Shown here: positions 32,631-41,498 of the stretch, in pieces
Layout of the letters: each line of letters begins with the position of its first letter
Position numbering within the stretch: the stretch's first letter is position 1
Assembly: GCA_013388675.1 (NCBI GenBank)
Contig: JACAEW010000336.1
Coordinates: 1 to 48,545 of the forward strand
Length of the DNA stretch: 48,545 bases
Reading direction: 5' to 3'
Source of the DNA: Syntrophaceae bacterium
GTDB taxonomy: Bacteria > Desulfobacterota > SM23-61
Program-made: the position numbers and the translations under genes
Notes under the pieces: model-generated
The model's input: only the letters and a program-made list of their open reading frames with translations
Told to the model about the DNA's origin: nothing
Databases searched by the model: none

Positions 32631-35600
32631 TCAGAGAATCTCTAGCAATAATTTTTTGGTTTCCTCCAGCATCCCTTCCCACCCTTTGGCCGGGGGGCGG
32701 AGTTTCAGCCGCTGGTCGGGGGTGAATTCTCTCCGCCCCTTGCCGCGCGCCACTGCGGCCACGAGGCGCTGAGGGTCCAAGGAGGATTTGGCGTCAAAAG
32801 CGAGGACCACTTTTTCCTTTTCCGCCCAAATCCTCCGGACCCCGGCCTGCTTCAGGAGGAGTTTCAGGTTCATAACTTGGAAGAGGTTTTCGGCCGCCGG
32901 GGGGAGGGAACCGAACCGGTCCCGCAGTTCTTCCCGGATATCCTGGACCTCCACTTCGGATTTGGCCGAGGCCAAACGCCGGTAAAAGACCAGGCGCTGG
33001 TTGATGTCCTCGATATAGGTTTGGGGGAAGAAGGCGGGAATGGGCAGATCGATCTCCGTTTCGATCTCCTCCTTCACTTCCTCTCCCTTGAGCTCCCGGA
33101 CGGCCTGTTCCAGGATCTGGAGATACATGTCAAACCCCACGGCGGCGATGTGGCCGGACTGGGCGTCCCCCAGAAGGGTGCCCGCGCCGCGGATCTCCAG
33201 GTCGTGCATGGCCAGTTTCAACCCGGACCCCAGTTCGCTCACCTCCTGGAGCGCCTCCAGTCTCTTGCGCGCGTCGGTCCCCATCTGGGAGAGGGCCGGA
33301 ACCATGAGATAGGCATAGGCCTTTTCCTTGGACCGGCCCACCCTTCCGCGGAGCTGGTACATCTGGGCCAGCCCCAACTTGTCCGCCCGGTTGATCAGAA
33401 TGGTGTTGGCCGAGGGAAAATCCAGCCCCGATTCGATGATGGTGGTGGTCAGGAGCAAATCCACTTCCTTCTTGACAAAAGCCAGCATGACCCGCTCCAG
33501 TTCCTTCTCCGCCATCTGGCCGTGGGCCACGGCGAGGCGCACTTCGGGGACCAGCCGGCGAAGGAACGTCTCCATGGCCCCGATGGATTGCACCCGGTTG
33601 TGGACGAAGAAGACCTGCCCCCCCCGGCGGAGCTCCCGCCGGATGGCGTCGCGGATGACCTCCTCGTCGAACTCGGTCACGTACGTGCGGATCGCCTGCC
33701 GTTCCGCGGGAGGAGTTTCGATCACGCTCAGGTCGCGGATTCCCCCCAGGGACATCTGCAGAGTGCGGGGGATGGGGGTCGCGGTCAAGGTCAGGACATC
33801 CACCTGGGTGCGCATGCGCTTGATCTTTTCCTTGTGGCCCACTCCGAAGCGATGCTCCTCATCGACCACCAGGAGGCCCAGGTCCTTGAAGGCTACATCC
33901 CTTTGCAGCAACCGGTGGGTTCCCACGATTAGATCGACCTTTCCCTTGCCCAGGTCTTCCAGAATAAGCTTCTGGTCGGCCCGCGAACGGAACCGGCTGA
34001 GCATTTCGACCCGGAAGGGATACGGGCCGAAACGGCGGGAGAAGGTCTGAAAGTGCTGCTGGGCCAGGACCGTAGTGGGCACCAGCACGGCCACCTGCTT
34101 TCCCTCCATCATGACCCGGAAGGCGGCCCGCAGGGCTACCTCGGTCTTCCCGAACCCCACGTCCCCGCAGACCAGGCGGTCCATGGGCTTTTCTTCGGTA
34201 AGGTCCTTCTGCACATCCTCGATGGCCTGCATCTGGTCCGGGGTTTCCTCGTACTCAAAGGAGGCCTCGAACTCCTTCAGGAATTGATCCGCGGGCGAGA
34301 ACCCGTGCCCTTTCACCACCGAGCGGGCGGCGTAGAGCTGGATGAGTTCCTCCGCGAGTTCGCGGAGCGATTTTTTCACCCTTCTCTTGGCGCTTTCCCA
34401 GGAAGTCCCACCCAGTTTATCGATGCGGGGCCCGCCGTCGCCACCCCCCACGTATTTCTGCAAAAGATTCAGACGATAGACCGGGAGATAGAGCTTGTCC
34501 CCGTCCTGGTACTCCAGGAGCAGGAAGTCATGCTCCTCTTGGCCCAATTGGAGTTTTAAAAGTCCCCGGTAGATGCCGATGCCGTGCTCGGTGTGCACCA
34601 CGTAGTCGTCCACCCGGAGGTCGCTGAAAGCCGCCAGGGCGTGATCTTTCGCGGAGACGACGGAGCGTTTCCGGAGCCGTTTCTCCCCGAAAAGCTCGCT
34701 TTCGGCGATCAGAATCAGGCCGGCGCGGGGAAAGGCAAAACCCCGGGAGAGATTTCCGATCAGAAGGGTGACCTCCCAATCCTTGGAATCGTCCGGCACC
34801 CATTGGAAAAAAGGCCTTTCGAGAATCTGCACAGAGAGGTCGTGCTTTTCCAGCATCTCCGCCAGCCGCTGGGCCGAGCGCAGGCTAAAACAGACCAGGA
34901 GCGTCACCGCATCCTTTTCCCGGGCGGCGCGGATGCGCTGGGCTAGGAGCTGGAGGATCCCTTCTTCGGACTTGGAGGACAGGAGTTCGGACCTGAGGCG
35001 TTCATTGGAGTCGGTCTCCAGGCGGAACCGATCCCCTTCCTGTCCCGCATCCAGCAACTCAAAGGAGACCCGGGGAAAATAGCGGCTCCATTCCTGGAAC
35101 TCATCCCCTGGGAGAAAAAGCTCCCCTGGGGAGGGCCATAACTCCCCCCGGGATTGCGCCCTATCCCAGGCGTCCTCGGCTTCCTCCCGGAACTGGGTGA
35201 TCTCTTCCTCCAAATCCGGGGGCTCCTCCAAAAAAAGAGTGGTTTGAGGGGGAAGAAAATCGAAAAAAGTCTCCAAGGGATGGTGGAAATAGGGGAGGAA
35301 AAATTCCACCCCGGGAAAGGGGATGCCCTGCCGGATTCTTTCCAGAAGCTGGCGAGCCGGGTCTGCGGACGCGGGGTCTTCCTCCAGGCGGACGGAAAGT
35401 TTCAAGGCCGCTCTTTCAAAGCCTTCCGGCGAGAGGAGGATTTCTTTTACCGGCAGGATGAGCGCCCTCTCGATCGCTTCCGAGGAGCGCTGGCTCTCCG
35501 GGTCGAAGAGCCGCACCGAGTCAACCGTGTCCCCGGTATATTCGATCCGCACCGGGCCCGGGGTGGAGGGAGGAAAAAAATCGACCAGGAATCCCCGCAC

Positions 35601-36110
35601 CGCAAATTCCCCCACTTCGGTGACCAGGCTGGTCCGGCTATACCCCATCTCTTCCAGGCGGCGGATCAATTCTTCCCGCCGGAAATCCTGGTCCGGGAAA
35701 AGGGTGAAAGACTGGGTTGAATGAAGGGCGCGGGAAGGGACTTTTTGCAGGACGGCCCGTATGGGGGCCACCAGGATGAGCTTTTCCGGGTTCGAGAGCA
35801 GGCGGACCCGGATGTCCCACCGCTGGCCCATGGCTTCGGCCTGGGGGGAGATTCTTTCATAGGGTTTCACCTCCCAGGAGGGATAGAGAAAAACATTTTC
35901 CCCCTGCCCGCTAAAGAAGAGGAGTTCTCGGTGGAGGCGATCGGCCTTTTCTTCATCGGCCGAAAGGACGACGAGAGGGCCCTGGGCCTGGCGGACGACG
36001 CGGGACAGGAGAAAGGCGGGTGCCGACCCCTTCAGGCCATGTACCCGGAGCAGGCCTTCTCGCTTTTGTAGAAAATGCAGGAGGGGACTGAACAGGTAAT
36101 GAGGATTCAT
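32631..36110 (-). CDS. mfd: Transcription-repair coupling factor Mfd
   Basis: 1159 residues from the ATG at 36110. An open frame to 36221 exists but runs back into ccdA, so the shorter start is preferred. Order of domains: UvrB-like N-terminus (residues 1-about 330), RNA-polymerase-interacting domain with TEHGIGIYRGLLKL (about 510-523), and the SF2 translocase with Walker A GDVGFGKTE (about 645), DEEHRFG (about 750) and TATPIPRTLQMSL (about 775-787). A TRCF C-terminal domain follows, with IEIDLPIPAFFPQTYIEDI-like sequence. Mfd releases stalled RNA polymerase and recruits UvrA. Co-orientation with uvrA, three genes downstream, fits a repair role. Confidence 0.97.
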   Translation of the reverse strand: MNPHYLFSPLLHFLQKREGLLRVHGLKGSAPAFLLSRVVRQAQGPLVVLSADEEKADRLHRELLFFSGQGENVFLYPSWEVKPYERISPQAEAMGQRWDIRVRLLSNPEKLILVAPIRAVLQKVPSRALHSTQSFTLFPDQDFRREELIRRLEEMGYSRTSLVTEVGEFAVRGFLVDFFPPSTPGPVRIEYTGDTVDSVRLFDPESQRSSEAIERALILPVKEILLSPEGFERAALKLSVRLEEDPASADPARQLLERIRQGIPFPGVEFFLPYFHHPLETFFDFLPPQTTLFLEEPPDLEEEITQFREEAEDAWDRAQSRGELWPSPGELFLPGDEFQEWSRYFPRVSFELLDAGQEGDRFRLETDSNERLRSELLSSKSEEGILQLLAQRIRAAREKDAVTLLVCFSLRSAQRLAEMLEKHDLSVQILERPFFQWVPDDSKDWEVTLLIGNLSRGFAFPRAGLILIAESELFGEKRLRKRSVVSAKDHALAAFSDLRVDDYVVHTEHGIGIYRGLLKLQLGQEEHDFLLLEYQDGDKLYLPVYRLNLLQKYVGGGDGGPRIDKLGGTSWESAKRRVKKSLRELAEELIQLYAARSVVKGHGFSPADQFLKEFEASFEYEETPDQMQAIEDVQKDLTEEKPMDRLVCGDVGFGKTEVALRAAFRVMMEGKQVAVLVPTTVLAQQHFQTFSRRFGPYPFRVEMLSRFRSRADQKLILEDLGKGKVDLIVGTHRLLQRDVAFKDLGLLVVDEEHRFGVGHKEKIKRMRTQVDVLTLTATPIPRTLQMSLGGIRDLSVIETPPAERQAIRTYVTEFDEEVIRDAIRRELRRGGQVFFVHNRVQSIGAMETFLRRLVPEVRLAVAHGQMAEKELERVMLAFVKKEVDLLLTTTIIESGLDFPSANTILINRADKLGLAQMYQLRGRVGRSKEKAYAYLMVPALSQMGTDARKRLEALQEVSELGSGLKLAMHDLEIRGAGTLLGDAQSGHIAAVGFDMYLQILEQAVRELKGEEVKEEIETEIDLPIPAFFPQTYIEDINQRLVFYRRLASAKSEVEVQDIREELRDRFGSLPPAAENLFQVMNLKLLLKQAGVRRIWAEKEKVVLAFDAKSSLDPQRLVAAVARGKGRREFTPDQRLKLRPPAKGWEGMLEETKKLLLEIL

Positions 36111-36177
36111 TTCCCTACCCAAGGGAATCTTTTCCTTAAGGCCTTCGAATTCACCGGGAAACGGTCCGCAAGGGGAG

Positions 36178-36918
36178 CTAACCGAAGGAGGCCCCCGGGA
36201 AGAGCTGGTTGAAAAATTCACTCAGATAGGAGAAGGAATCGGTCAGGAGTAGGACCCCCACGAGGATCAAAAGGGCGCCCCCCAACTTGGTAATGACTCC
36301 TATATGCTTGGCGGTCTTGCGGAAGGTGCTTAAGAAGGTATTGAGGGCCATGGCGCAGACCAGAAAAGGGAGTCCCATGCCTAGGGAATAGGCCAGGAGG
36401 AGACTGATCCCCGACCACATATCCTGCTGGGTGCTGGCAAAGAGGAGGATGGAGGAGAGAATCGGCCCCACGCAGGGAGTCCATCCCGCGGCAAAGGTCA
36501 AACCCACCAGGTAGGAGCCCAGGAAGCCCAAAGGTTTGCTCTGCAGGCGGAGTTTCTTCTCCCGTTGCAGGAAGTCGAAGGAAAATATCCCGCTGATGAA
36601 AAGGCCGAAAAGAATGATCAAGATGCCCCCGGCGATCCGGATGGTGTCCCGGTGAGCGGACAGGAATTGCCCCAGGTAGGTAGCCGAAGCTCCCAGGGCG
36701 ACGAAGAGGGTGCTGAATCCCAGCCCGAACATGAGCGAATGGAAAAAGATCGTCTTTCGCCTTCTTCCTCGGTTATTCTCCTGGGTGAGCTCCTCGAAAG
36801 AGAGGCCGGTGATAAAGGCCAGGTACGACGGGACCAGGGGGAGCACGCAGGGAGAAAGGAAGGACAGGAGCCCGGCTCCAAAGGCAATATATAGGGATAG
36901 ATCCTGAGACCCGCTCAT
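36178..36918 (-). CDS. ccdA: Cytochrome c biogenesis protein CcdA
   Basis: 246 residues from the ATG at 36918. AGGAG lies upstream and the ATG overlaps the mlaD stop by ATGA, so translation is coupled. Six membrane helices. The redox Cys motifs are LSPCVLPLVPSY (about 21-32) and GWTPCVGPIL (about 147-156), one cysteine each, typical of CcdA. It carries electrons from cytoplasmic thioredoxin across the inner membrane to periplasmic thiol-reducing proteins for cytochrome c maturation. No partner (CcsX/ResA-like) is adjacent. Its tight link to a lipid-transport gene is not a usual association. Confidence 0.95.
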   Translation of the reverse strand: MSGSQDLSLYIAFGAGLLSFLSPCVLPLVPSYLAFITGLSFEELTQENNRGRRRKTIFFHSLMFGLGFSTLFVALGASATYLGQFLSAHRDTIRIAGGILIILFGLFISGIFSFDFLQREKKLRLQSKPLGFLGSYLVGLTFAAGWTPCVGPILSSILLFASTQQDMWSGISLLLAYSLGMGLPFLVCAMALNTFLSTFRKTAKHIGVITKLGGALLILVGVLLLTDSFSYLSEFFNQLFPGASFG

Positions 36919-38036
36919 CGCTTTTTTTCTCCTATCGTTTCGTACGGACTTTCGCGCTGGCCGACCGCCGGATACCTTTCTCCCCACCCCCTGGGCATGG
37001 ACCCCCGCAGCAGCCAGTGGTTCTGGAGACCCTGGATGAGTTTGTCGGTGTCTTCCGTAGTCTCCTGGGTGGTCTTCAAAAGCTCGGGTACCTGGGGAGC
37101 GGCCTTCTTCACTTCCGCGGTGATCTCTTTGACGTCCTTGACCACTCCCTTCCCGTCCTGGGTGATCTCTTTCACGTTCTGCGCGATGGCGGGGGTATGG
37201 GCGGTGGTCTTTTTTATATCTTCCAGGATGGGGGGCAATTCGGCAAGGGCTTTTTTCAGCTCCTCGACCAGTTTGGGGATTTCCTTGACCGACCGGTCCA
37301 CTTCTCCCATCAGCGGAGGAAGGTTTTGGGAAACCTGGGCTGCATTCTTGGTGATCTCTTCCACGTTGGAGAGAGAGTTGCGGACCTGGGCGATGGCCGC
37401 ATGAATCTCGCCGTGCATTTTTTTATCCTGCAGAAGGGCTCCCACATTTCCCTGCCCGCTTTTGAGCTGGCCGGTCACGTATTCAAGATTGCCGAGGGTC
37501 CTGAATAAAGACCCCTTCGGGTCGTCCAGTTTGTGGGTGATGGAATTCAAGTTGTCCAGGACTTCGTCGATCTTTTTGAGCGAACCCTTCAAATCGATCT
37601 CTTTCAGAAGATCGGCGATCTCCCGGGGGTCCACGGAAGGAATGGTGCTCCCGGCAGGGAGAGGGGGTTTATCCGGCGATCCCACCGTGATTTCGATGGT
37701 CTTGCCCCCGATGAGCGCTGCGGCGATCGTCGCCATGGAATCCTGGCGGATATTTCCCTGGTATTGTTGCAGGATTTCGATCACCAGCTCCACCCGGCTC
37801 TGAGGATTTAACCGCAGGGAGGCCACATTTCCCACTTCCATTCCGGAAATGGTCACCGGCGTTCCGGGTTTGAGCCCCTGAACCTTGCTAAAGTCCACTT
37901 TAAAGGGAACCCGATGGGCAAACCATTTCTGGCCGCGACCCACGAAGACCAAAGCCACGATGGCCAGGATGACGGCCAGGACCACCAGGATTCCCACGTA
38001 CCGATCAAAGTGCTTGACTCGAAAATACATCTGCAT
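36915..38036 (-). CDS. mlaD: MCE-family lipid-binding protein (MlaD-like)
   Basis: 373 residues. One N-terminal membrane anchor (about 14-33), then one MCE domain (about 40-115: VPFKVDFSKVQGLKPGTPVTISGMEVGNV) and a long helical region (about 140-340) with heptad-like hydrophobic spacing and repeated EITK/DVKEIT-type segments. The helix forms a tube with other subunits in periplasm-spanning MCE proteins. It is longer than E. coli MlaD (183 residues), so it is more like the YrbD/PqiB-type variants with an extended stem. Carries phospholipids between outer and inner membranes. It is 186 bases downstream of mlaF and overlaps ccdA. Confidence 0.9.
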   Translation of the reverse strand: MQMYFRVKHFDRYVGILVVLAVILAIVALVFVGRGQKWFAHRVPFKVDFSKVQGLKPGTPVTISGMEVGNVASLRLNPQSRVELVIEILQQYQGNIRQDSMATIAAALIGGKTIEITVGSPDKPPLPAGSTIPSVDPREIADLLKEIDLKGSLKKIDEVLDNLNSITHKLDDPKGSLFRTLGNLEYVTGQLKSGQGNVGALLQDKKMHGEIHAAIAQVRNSLSNVEEITKNAAQVSQNLPPLMGEVDRSVKEIPKLVEELKKALAELPPILEDIKKTTAHTPAIAQNVKEITQDGKGVVKDVKEITAEVKKAAPQVPELLKTTQETTEDTDKLIQGLQNHWLLRGSMPRGWGERYPAVGQRESPYETIGEKKR

Positions 38037-38222
38037 ATTTTGGCCTTTTTAGCCGGGTTCACCGGGGAAAAAACCCGAACGCCCGATCGGCAAATCTCCT
38101 TCGCGGAAAAAACGGTATGCCTTAGCAGGGATCACCCAACCCAATCCCAAAATTCCAAATCAAGAAGAGCCGGTGCGTTCTTTTGAATCCCGGAAACTCG
38201 GACCGATCCGGGATTTCTCCGT

Positions 38223-38936
38223 TTATTTCTGCCTTTCCAAAAAAGATTTCATTTCCTCGACGGTCCCTTCTGCCACGATCCGGCCGCGCTCCAGCACTCC
38301 GATCCGGTCGGCGTATCCCCCCGTAAGGGAGTATTCGCTGCCCACTTCCAGAAGGCTGGCCCTCTTCTTTCGCTGGTAGTCGCATATAATCTGGCCCAGG
38401 CTGTAGGCGGTATCCGTCTCCAAACCGCCGGTGGGCTGGTCCAGGAGAAGAATTTCCGGGTCCATGATAAAGGCCCTGGCCAGAGCCGCACGCTTGCGCA
38501 TTTCCAGGCTCAGCATTGCCGGGAGGGACCATTCAACGGCCCGGTCCACTCCAAAGAGCCCCATCTTTTCCCCCACCCGGGCCTGAATTTCCGTTTCGGT
38601 GAATTTCCGGTGATACCGCAGGGGAAGGGCGATATTGTCGTAGATGGCCATGTTGCTGATGAGGGCGGAGTCCTGGAACACAAAACCGATTCGGGACCGC
38701 AGCTCCTGGACCTCCTTCTTGGAGGCGGCCTGCAAGTCCATCCCCCCCAGCGTCACCGTGCCGGTGTCCGGAAAAACGAGCCCGGCGCAGATTCGGAGAA
38801 GAAGGGACTTCCCGCTTCCGCTGCCCCCCACGATGAATAGGGCTTCTCCTCTGGCGAGGGAGAATTCCAGATTTTCGAAGATCACCCTTCGGTCGATTCG
38901 AAAGGATACATTCCGAGCTTCAATGACGATTTGCAT
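38223..38936 (-). CDS. mlaF: MlaF-like ABC ATPase with degenerate catalytic motifs
   Basis: 237 residues from the ATG at 38936. Walker A GGSGSGKS (37-44) and Q-loop FVFQDS (Gln88) are intact. Three catalytic elements are altered: the signature LSGGQ/M reads LSLEM (142-146), the Walker B Glu is Gln (LLLDQP, Gln167), and the switch-His position reads EVGSEY (about 197-202) instead of HD. The surrounding sequence (RKRAALARAFIMDP) aligns well with MlaF, so this is the same protein, not a frame error. The system should need ATP hydrolysis to move lipids, so this copy may bind nucleotide without cycling, or a second ATPase supplies the work. Genes for the permease and MCE protein are nearby. Confidence 0.87.
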   Translation of the reverse strand: MQIVIEARNVSFRIDRRVIFENLEFSLARGEALFIVGGSGSGKSLLLRICAGLVFPDTGTVTLGGMDLQAASKKEVQELRSRIGFVFQDSALISNMAIYDNIALPLRYHRKFTETEIQARVGEKMGLFGVDRAVEWSLPAMLSLEMRKRAALARAFIMDPEILLLDQPTGGLETDTAYSLGQIICDYQRKKRASLLEVGSEYSLTGGYADRIGVLERGRIVAEGTVEEMKSFLERQK

Positions 38937-39027
38937 CGGCCGCTGTGTTGCGAAACCCCAATCCCTGCCCCTTCTCCCCGCTCCAAAGGACCAGAAATAG
39001 CAGGCCCCTCCCCCCGACAAGGTCCTC

Positions 39028-39867
39028 TTATAGTTGAACCTCGGTCTGCTGGGTGAGGGCGAAACATTCCATTCTGTCCCCCCGTTTCCCGACGATCCGG
39101 CGGCAGTTCTCGACGAGCTCGTCCAAAGCCCGATCGGTCCTTTCCTGGTTGTGGTGAAAGAGCCCGAATTTTTTCACCTGGGCCTCCAGGGCCAAACGCA
39201 GGGCATCGGTATAGACCGTGTGGCCCCAGGAGCGAGTCGACCGGTACTCCTTTTCCGTGAATTCGGCGTCATGGACCAGTAAGTCGGCCCCCCGGCTGAA
39301 ATTCACGTACTCGGGGAAGGTGCGTCCCCCGTCATGTTGAAAGGCCAGTTCGTTGTCCGTCAAGAAAACGAAGCTCTTCCCGTTCTCCGTGAATTTGTAC
39401 CCGTATCCCTGGTTGGGATGACTCAGGGGGATGGGGGTGACGGTCACGGATTCGATGGAAAAGCTGCTTTCGCAGGCTTCGTGGTAGGATATGTCTGCCT
39501 GGAGGTCCTGGAAGTTTACGGGGAAGTAGGGAGCTTCCATGGTCCGCGAGATCATCCCCTGGATCGATTCTTGGGCCAGGGGGCAGCCGAACATCTGGAT
39601 GGCCGTTCCCCTTCGGTAGGCCGGCTTGAAAAAAGGGAACCCGAGGATGTGGTCCCAGTGGGAGTGGGTGAAGACCATATAAATTCTGTCCTTTTTTTCC
39701 TGGATCAAAAGGTTCCCCAGCCTTCGAATCCCCGACCCGGCGTCGACGACGATAATTTCATCCTTTTGAGTGCGAATCTCGATACAGGTCGTATCCCCCC
39801 CGTAGGTCACATATTCCCCCCCGGAAACGGGAATGGAGCCCCTGGCTCCCCAACAACGAATCTTCAT
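39028..39867 (-). CDS. MBL-fold metallo-hydrolase
   Basis: 279 residues, ATG at 39867. Begins MKIRCWGARGSIPVSG, typical of the cNMP-phosphodiesterase/RNase Z-like MBL subgroup. Metal motifs: THSHWDH (about 67-73), LSHPNQGYGYKF with a His (about 148), FLTDNE (about 168), HDAEF (about 199) and FHHNQ (about 238). It probably acts on a phosphodiester, but the substrate is unknown. It sits between mlaE and mlaF, 69 bases from one and 91 from the other, with no obvious role in lipid transport known to me. No signal peptide. Confidence 0.9.
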   Translation of the reverse strand: MKIRCWGARGSIPVSGGEYVTYGGDTTCIEIRTQKDEIIVVDAGSGIRRLGNLLIQEKKDRIYMVFTHSHWDHILGFPFFKPAYRRGTAIQMFGCPLAQESIQGMISRTMEAPYFPVNFQDLQADISYHEACESSFSIESVTVTPIPLSHPNQGYGYKFTENGKSFVFLTDNELAFQHDGGRTFPEYVNFSRGADLLVHDAEFTEKEYRSTRSWGHTVYTDALRLALEAQVKKFGLFHHNQERTDRALDELVENCRRIVGKRGDRMECFALTQQTEVQL

Positions 39868-39936
39868 AGGCCCTTCCTGAGCTTTCCGATCGCGGCGCTC
39901 CGGGAATCGGTGCGGCGCCGGTCGGTTTCCTCTTTC

Positions 39937-40773
39937 TTACAGGTAAAATAAAACCGTCAATAAAGCATTGGTCGCAAAACAGAACAGCATGGCGCTTACG
40001 ACGCCCCGGGTGGCTGCCTGGGGCACTTCGATCAAAGAATGCCGAACTCCAAGTCCATAATAGGTGCAGGTTAAAGCGATCAAAAGCCCGAAAATGAGGC
40101 TTTTCAGGAATCCGAAAAGAAGGTCGTTGGGGGTGAGAGCGACTTCCAGTTCCCGCAGAAAGGAGGGGAAGGTGATGGGCAGAATTAATTTGGAGACTCC
40201 GAACCCCCCCAATAGGCCTACGGTGATGAAAATCGCCGTCAGGCAGATCACGGCCAAAGTCACCCCTAAAATTCGGGGGGTTACGATGAAATATACGGGG
40301 TTGATCCCCATAACCTGGATGGCTTCCAACTCATGGGCGATGACCAGGTTTCCCAGTTCGGTAGCGATGGCCGTACCCGATCGACCGACCACGATGATCG
40401 CCGTCAGCAGAGGGCCCAGCTCGCGAAAAAGGACCAGGACCAGAATCGGGACGATGAATTCGATCCCCCCTCCCAGGAAAGAGAGTTGAGTTCCGATCTG
40501 AACGATCACCACCGTCCCCAGCGCCAGGGCGATGACCGTGACCACCTTAAGAGCTTGGACCCCGGTAAAATAGATTTGGCGCAGGGTAATCTCAAAAACC
40601 AGGGAAAATCCCTTTTTTCTCTCGGCCACCAGCTCCTTGAAGGCCAGGTAGAGGAGGGTGGAAAGATCGAAAAAAACGGTTATTTTCCCCCTTACCCAGC
40701 GACCGATGGAATCCAGGGAATCCCTCGTTGCCTTCGGGAACGTTCTTTCGGGGGCGTTGATCGGGAAAGCCAT
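39937..40773 (-). CDS. mlaE: MlaE-type ABC transporter permease
   Basis: 278 residues. Family pattern: LRQIYFTGVQALKVVTVIALALGTVVI (about 65-90), ELGPLLTAIIVVGRSGTAIATELG (about 117-140) with the conserved permease signature, IQVMGINPVYFIVTPRILGV (about 151-170) and a final CTYYGLGV...TRGVVSAM region. Five hydrophobic segments. It is the inner-membrane core of the Mla lipid exchange complex. It heads the long minus-strand series; a 220-base region separates it from the divergent DUF488 gene, where the promoter would lie. No mlaB or mlaC is next to it. Confidence 0.95.
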   Translation of the reverse strand: MAFPINAPERTFPKATRDSLDSIGRWVRGKITVFFDLSTLLYLAFKELVAERKKGFSLVFEITLRQIYFTGVQALKVVTVIALALGTVVIVQIGTQLSFLGGGIEFIVPILVLVLFRELGPLLTAIIVVGRSGTAIATELGNLVIAHELEAIQVMGINPVYFIVTPRILGVTLAVICLTAIFITVGLLGGFGVSKLILPITFPSFLRELEVALTPNDLLFGFLKSLIFGLLIALTCTYYGLGVRHSLIEVPQAATRGVVSAMLFCFATNALLTVLFYL

Positions 40774-40994
40774 GGCGTTCTGAGAGACCTTGGGACTTTC
40801 GACCTACTTTTGGCCAGGGGAACAAACCTTCCGCATTCTCAATAATTACCTATACCACTAACCTTCCGAATTTTCTATCCAAATCTTGCCCTGCCGGGGA
40901 AAACATGTTAATAAATCGATGAACCGAAGGCTAAAGGCCGATTAGAAACGAGCAACCAGTCGCGGGAACGTTCCTTTTGGAAAAAATAATCCCC

Positions 40995-41462
40995 ATGGAA
41001 AAAAGGGTCTTTACCCTGGGCACCGGCAGCCGGACATGGGAGGAGTTCCTCCATCTCCTCCGGGGGTACCGGGTCGAAATGGTAATCGATGTGCGCAGCT
41101 TTCCCACGAGCAAATTCGAGCATTTCAAGCGGGAATCCATGAACCTTTCTCTGGGCGAGGCCGGGTTCGGGTATTCCTACTTGGGGAAGGAGCTGGGGGG
41201 ATATCGGAGAGGGGGCTATGAGGCCTATACGCAGACGCTTTCCTACCTGGCCGGAATGGAGCTCTTGGAACGAATGTCTTCCCGCTGCCGGTCGGCGATC
41301 ATCTGCGCCGAGCGCCTTCCCTGGCGCTGCCACCGCCGCTTCATCGGACGCAGCTTGCAAGAGAGGGGCTGGGAAGTCACCCATATTATCGATGAGAAAA
41401 GGGTTTGGAAAGATAAAGTTCGGGACGATCCCCAAGGGCCCGAGGAATCGCGCCCATGCTAA
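40995..41462 (+). CDS. DUF488 family protein
   Basis: 155 residues from the ATG at 40995; an in-frame TTG at 40977 is less likely. Recognised by the N-terminal TLGTGSRTWEEFLHLLRGYRVEMVIDVRSFPTS spread over residues 6-38 and the C-terminal ICAERLPWRCHRRFIG (about 104-119), the CAE...CHR motif of the family. DUF488 proteins are small, cytoplasmic and of unknown function, often near DNA repair or stress genes. The cysteine and histidine in CHR may be a metal or redox site; this is inference. The neighbour enoyl-CoA-hydratase-like gene begins 36 bases later, so they may be co-transcribed. Confidence 0.85.
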   Translation: MEKRVFTLGTGSRTWEEFLHLLRGYRVEMVIDVRSFPTSKFEHFKRESMNLSLGEAGFGYSYLGKELGGYRRGGYEAYTQTLSYLAGMELLERMSSRCRSAIICAERLPWRCHRRFIGRSLQERGWEVTHIIDEKRVWKDKVRDDPQGPEESRPC

Positions 41463-41498
41463 GATTCGAGCAGAATTTCGGGGGAAAAGGGGAAAACG

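Noticed and set aside
32877-33932. Plus-strand open frame opposite mfd
   Set aside because: Shadow of a conserved gene; translated sequence is His/Gly/Leu-rich and without domains.
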